Of a DNA stretch of 64,000 nucleotides, positions 53,401-56,400 are shown in pieces. Under the pieces are notes generated by a model. The model ran no database searches. It had not been told where the DNA came from and saw only the letters and a program-made list of their open reading frames with translations. Numbering within the stretch: position 1 is the stretch's first letter; each line of letters opens with the position of its first letter. The stretch is from Breviolum minutum Mf 1.05b.01 (taxonomy: Eukaryota; Sar; Dinophyceae; Suessiales; Symbiodiniaceae), in assembly GCA_000507305.1 (NCBI GenBank), contig DF240847.1, positions 1-64,000 of the forward strand, written 5' to 3'. The position numbers and the translations under genes are program-made.

Positions 53401-56400
53401 TGATTGGGACCAAGTTGCTGCAACTGAAAAGGCACAGACACAGCGGTTGAAGAACGCCCTTCTCAACCTATTAGTGGCTGTCTTGGGATCTCCAGATAAT
53501 CATCATCTCATGATGCTGCTATTGGAGCCAAATGCCATGTTGAACAGCTTTCCAGTTGGCTTTGTGTATCAAGCAATGCCGGGTCCAGAAGGGTATCACT
53601 TTGATTGCGGCTGTGTTCTTGATGCTCAAGGCCGCGCAAGACCGAACAGAGCTCCTTTGGACAATATCCACCTGCACTTTGTAAACTTCTGCAGTTGGGC
53701 TATGATTTCTGTGGGACTTCTGGTCTTCCCACAAAACTGCGAGAACATCAGACAGGCAAGTTCAAGCTAAAAATGGAATTGGTACTAGTCAATGGATGAT
53801 TGAAAGATGTTGAATCTGCGTTGGATACGCAAACTTGTTTGAGTCATGGCTAGCTAGAGTTGCTTTCAAAATCCTTAAAATCAGAGAATCTCTCGAACTC
53901 TCCAGGTTTTGACTGAAAGCTACATCCAAGAAGTTGCTGGACGCAGGGCACGGGCAGCATCCTTTGCTGACAATGCCCGCACCTTCTCCATGAACTATGC
54001 GCTGCAAATGTTTGAGTGCGTGTGCAGGCACCAAGGGTTGACGGATGATGATCGTGCCCTGGCATTCTCGCGACTTTTTCGAGACTTTCGCCAGCGCGCT
54101 GTGGCCAATCCTGTGGACTTTGCTCGGACATTTGGATCCCCACAACAGCGTGAGAGGTACGAAGAGATTTGGCGCATCATGATCGATGGAATCAGGGAGA
54201 ATTTGGATGAGTTGAGGACAGCTGCGAACGCATCTATACTAATAGTATGTAAGGGTTCTAGACAAGCGAAATGGGGGAAGAGGTCACTGCTTTTGGACAA
54301 TATCCGGAGGTCCACTTAAGTGACGGACTAACAAAACTCTTGGGACATGATTGATTTCCTAGCAGGAAAGTCAATGGATCTTTAGTGTACTGAACTGTCT
54401 TGTGGCATTTTGAGACTTGCTTGTGTGGCAACATGGATTGATCCAATTCAGTGGCATCAGGACACAAGCTCTCCAAGATTCGCAGGCACAAAGTCAGCTC
54501 TTGCAGCTACAAGAGTTCCGAAGCTCTTTGAGTTACATGCAGCTGTTTTTTCATGACTATGAGAAACTTGGTGAAACTTAGGTATGTCATTTCAGAAACC
54601 GTAAGAAACCTGTGAAGCTACCTTCGCTGATTCACATTGCTTGTTCCATTCGAGTCAGGATTGCCTTTTTTCAGCAGGTGAACCAGAATTGATAGAGCTA
54701 AAGTTCAGTCTCGATTCTCAAGCTGCCGGCTGTCATTTATGGTAGGGAACCTATTTTTTGAATTCCATAAATACACTGGGCAAAGGGTGCGGCCCTTATC
54801 TGACTTGCACTTGAGACATTCCGTCAGCCCAGAAAGTCCAAGTGTGGGATCTTGAGTCAATTGTTTCATGTCTGGACGTCTGGAGGTTTGATTCCATCTT
54901 GGTAGTAACATGGGTTTTCCTCAAAATTAGCGACCAAATATTTTAGCGATGCTTATTGATAAATCTCTGCAGTTTATACTTCAATTGTTTGTACGACCCG
55001 TGCCATTGCTTGCCCGCCCAGGAAGTGTACCCTGGCCCCTCGACCAGGGCCGGAGCTGAAATTTGTGGCAGACTTGGTGACTCGAAAGGAAGAGCTATCA
55101 CACTTACCTTTGCTCGGACATCTCGTGAGGCTTCGAAATTGGATCTTTGATCGTTTGGCTGAAAGTTCTACTAGAGGACGCCATGGAGAAAGACGAGAAG
55201 ATGAACCACCGCAACTTGACTAATTTGAGATTTCTATGCATTTTCTGAACATTACAGGTCGCAGGTAGCCTGAGACCGTGTCACAGGGTCTCCACCCTTT
55301 TTTCTCGCAGCTGCTGAATCAAACATCCGGGTTTATGGCATGAATGGCATGATATTCACATGGCTTCGTTGAAGAGTGCCGCCAATTAGGTAGCAAGAAA
55401 AGTCATTGCGAAGCGACGCTGCACTCGCTCAAGTTGTTTGTTGACAGTCGCGATCTCAGAGTGTGGGTGCAAAGCGGTTCCATGAGATTAGAGAAACGTA
55501 ACATCGTAGCTTCTGAGCAAAGTCAAGGGAACGTCTATAATTCTTTGGACCTGAACCAAGCTTGTGAGAACTCATTCCCTGCCCTTTAGAGGAATCTGAA
55601 AAAAGTGAGCAAGAATGCTGCAGGTTGGAAAGCGTTTTACGATGCCAACAATGGTGCCATACCAGTCGAATGCCATTTAGGGCGTGCCGCCATGGGTGGG
55701 GAAGCGGAAGAGACCCACTTGGCCCGAATTGGCGATGAGGAGTCACACCTGCGCATGCTGCGACCCTAACTCAAAAGAGTTGAAGGGGGGAAATATCTCA
55801 AAAGCGATACAATTCAGTTTATAAACGCAGCTTTGAGGTTTTTTGAGTTCCAAATTATGGTCAGAGGTCGGTAAATGAGTAAACTGCCGTGGTACATAAC
55901 ACCAATTGTGGTACACACACACACAGGTGCACACACCAAGCATTGGCAAATTGACCATACAACCTTTGTGAAGACTTGAAGTTCATGGGTTTCTGCAGGA
56001 GCTTCCCTTGAGTTTTTTTTTGAGTCCGCAACCACAGATGGTCGGCAAGTTTCTATGTAACAGTTGGAACGAGCTCGTCGAATCTGCTGCATTTGCATTG
56101 GACCAACTTGGTAAGAGCCATACGACCAACTGGGCCAAGCAAATGAAAAAAGCGGCACACGTGACTGGGGCCATTTTCATTATAACATCATTTTTTCTTA
56201 GTCCTTTTTTGAGTGTTTGAGCAAGTATCCCAGGTTCTTGTTTATAATGTTTCTGATTCTAATCTCATTTTCATATTTGAACCACATTGACCAAGCATCC
56301 TATCTTTGCAGCTCAACATTGCTTTGGTAGATTCATCAGATTTTGCACTCAGGTTGGCTTAGCGGATCTTTTCTTTCAAGAACAGTTGGTCGAAACCCTC

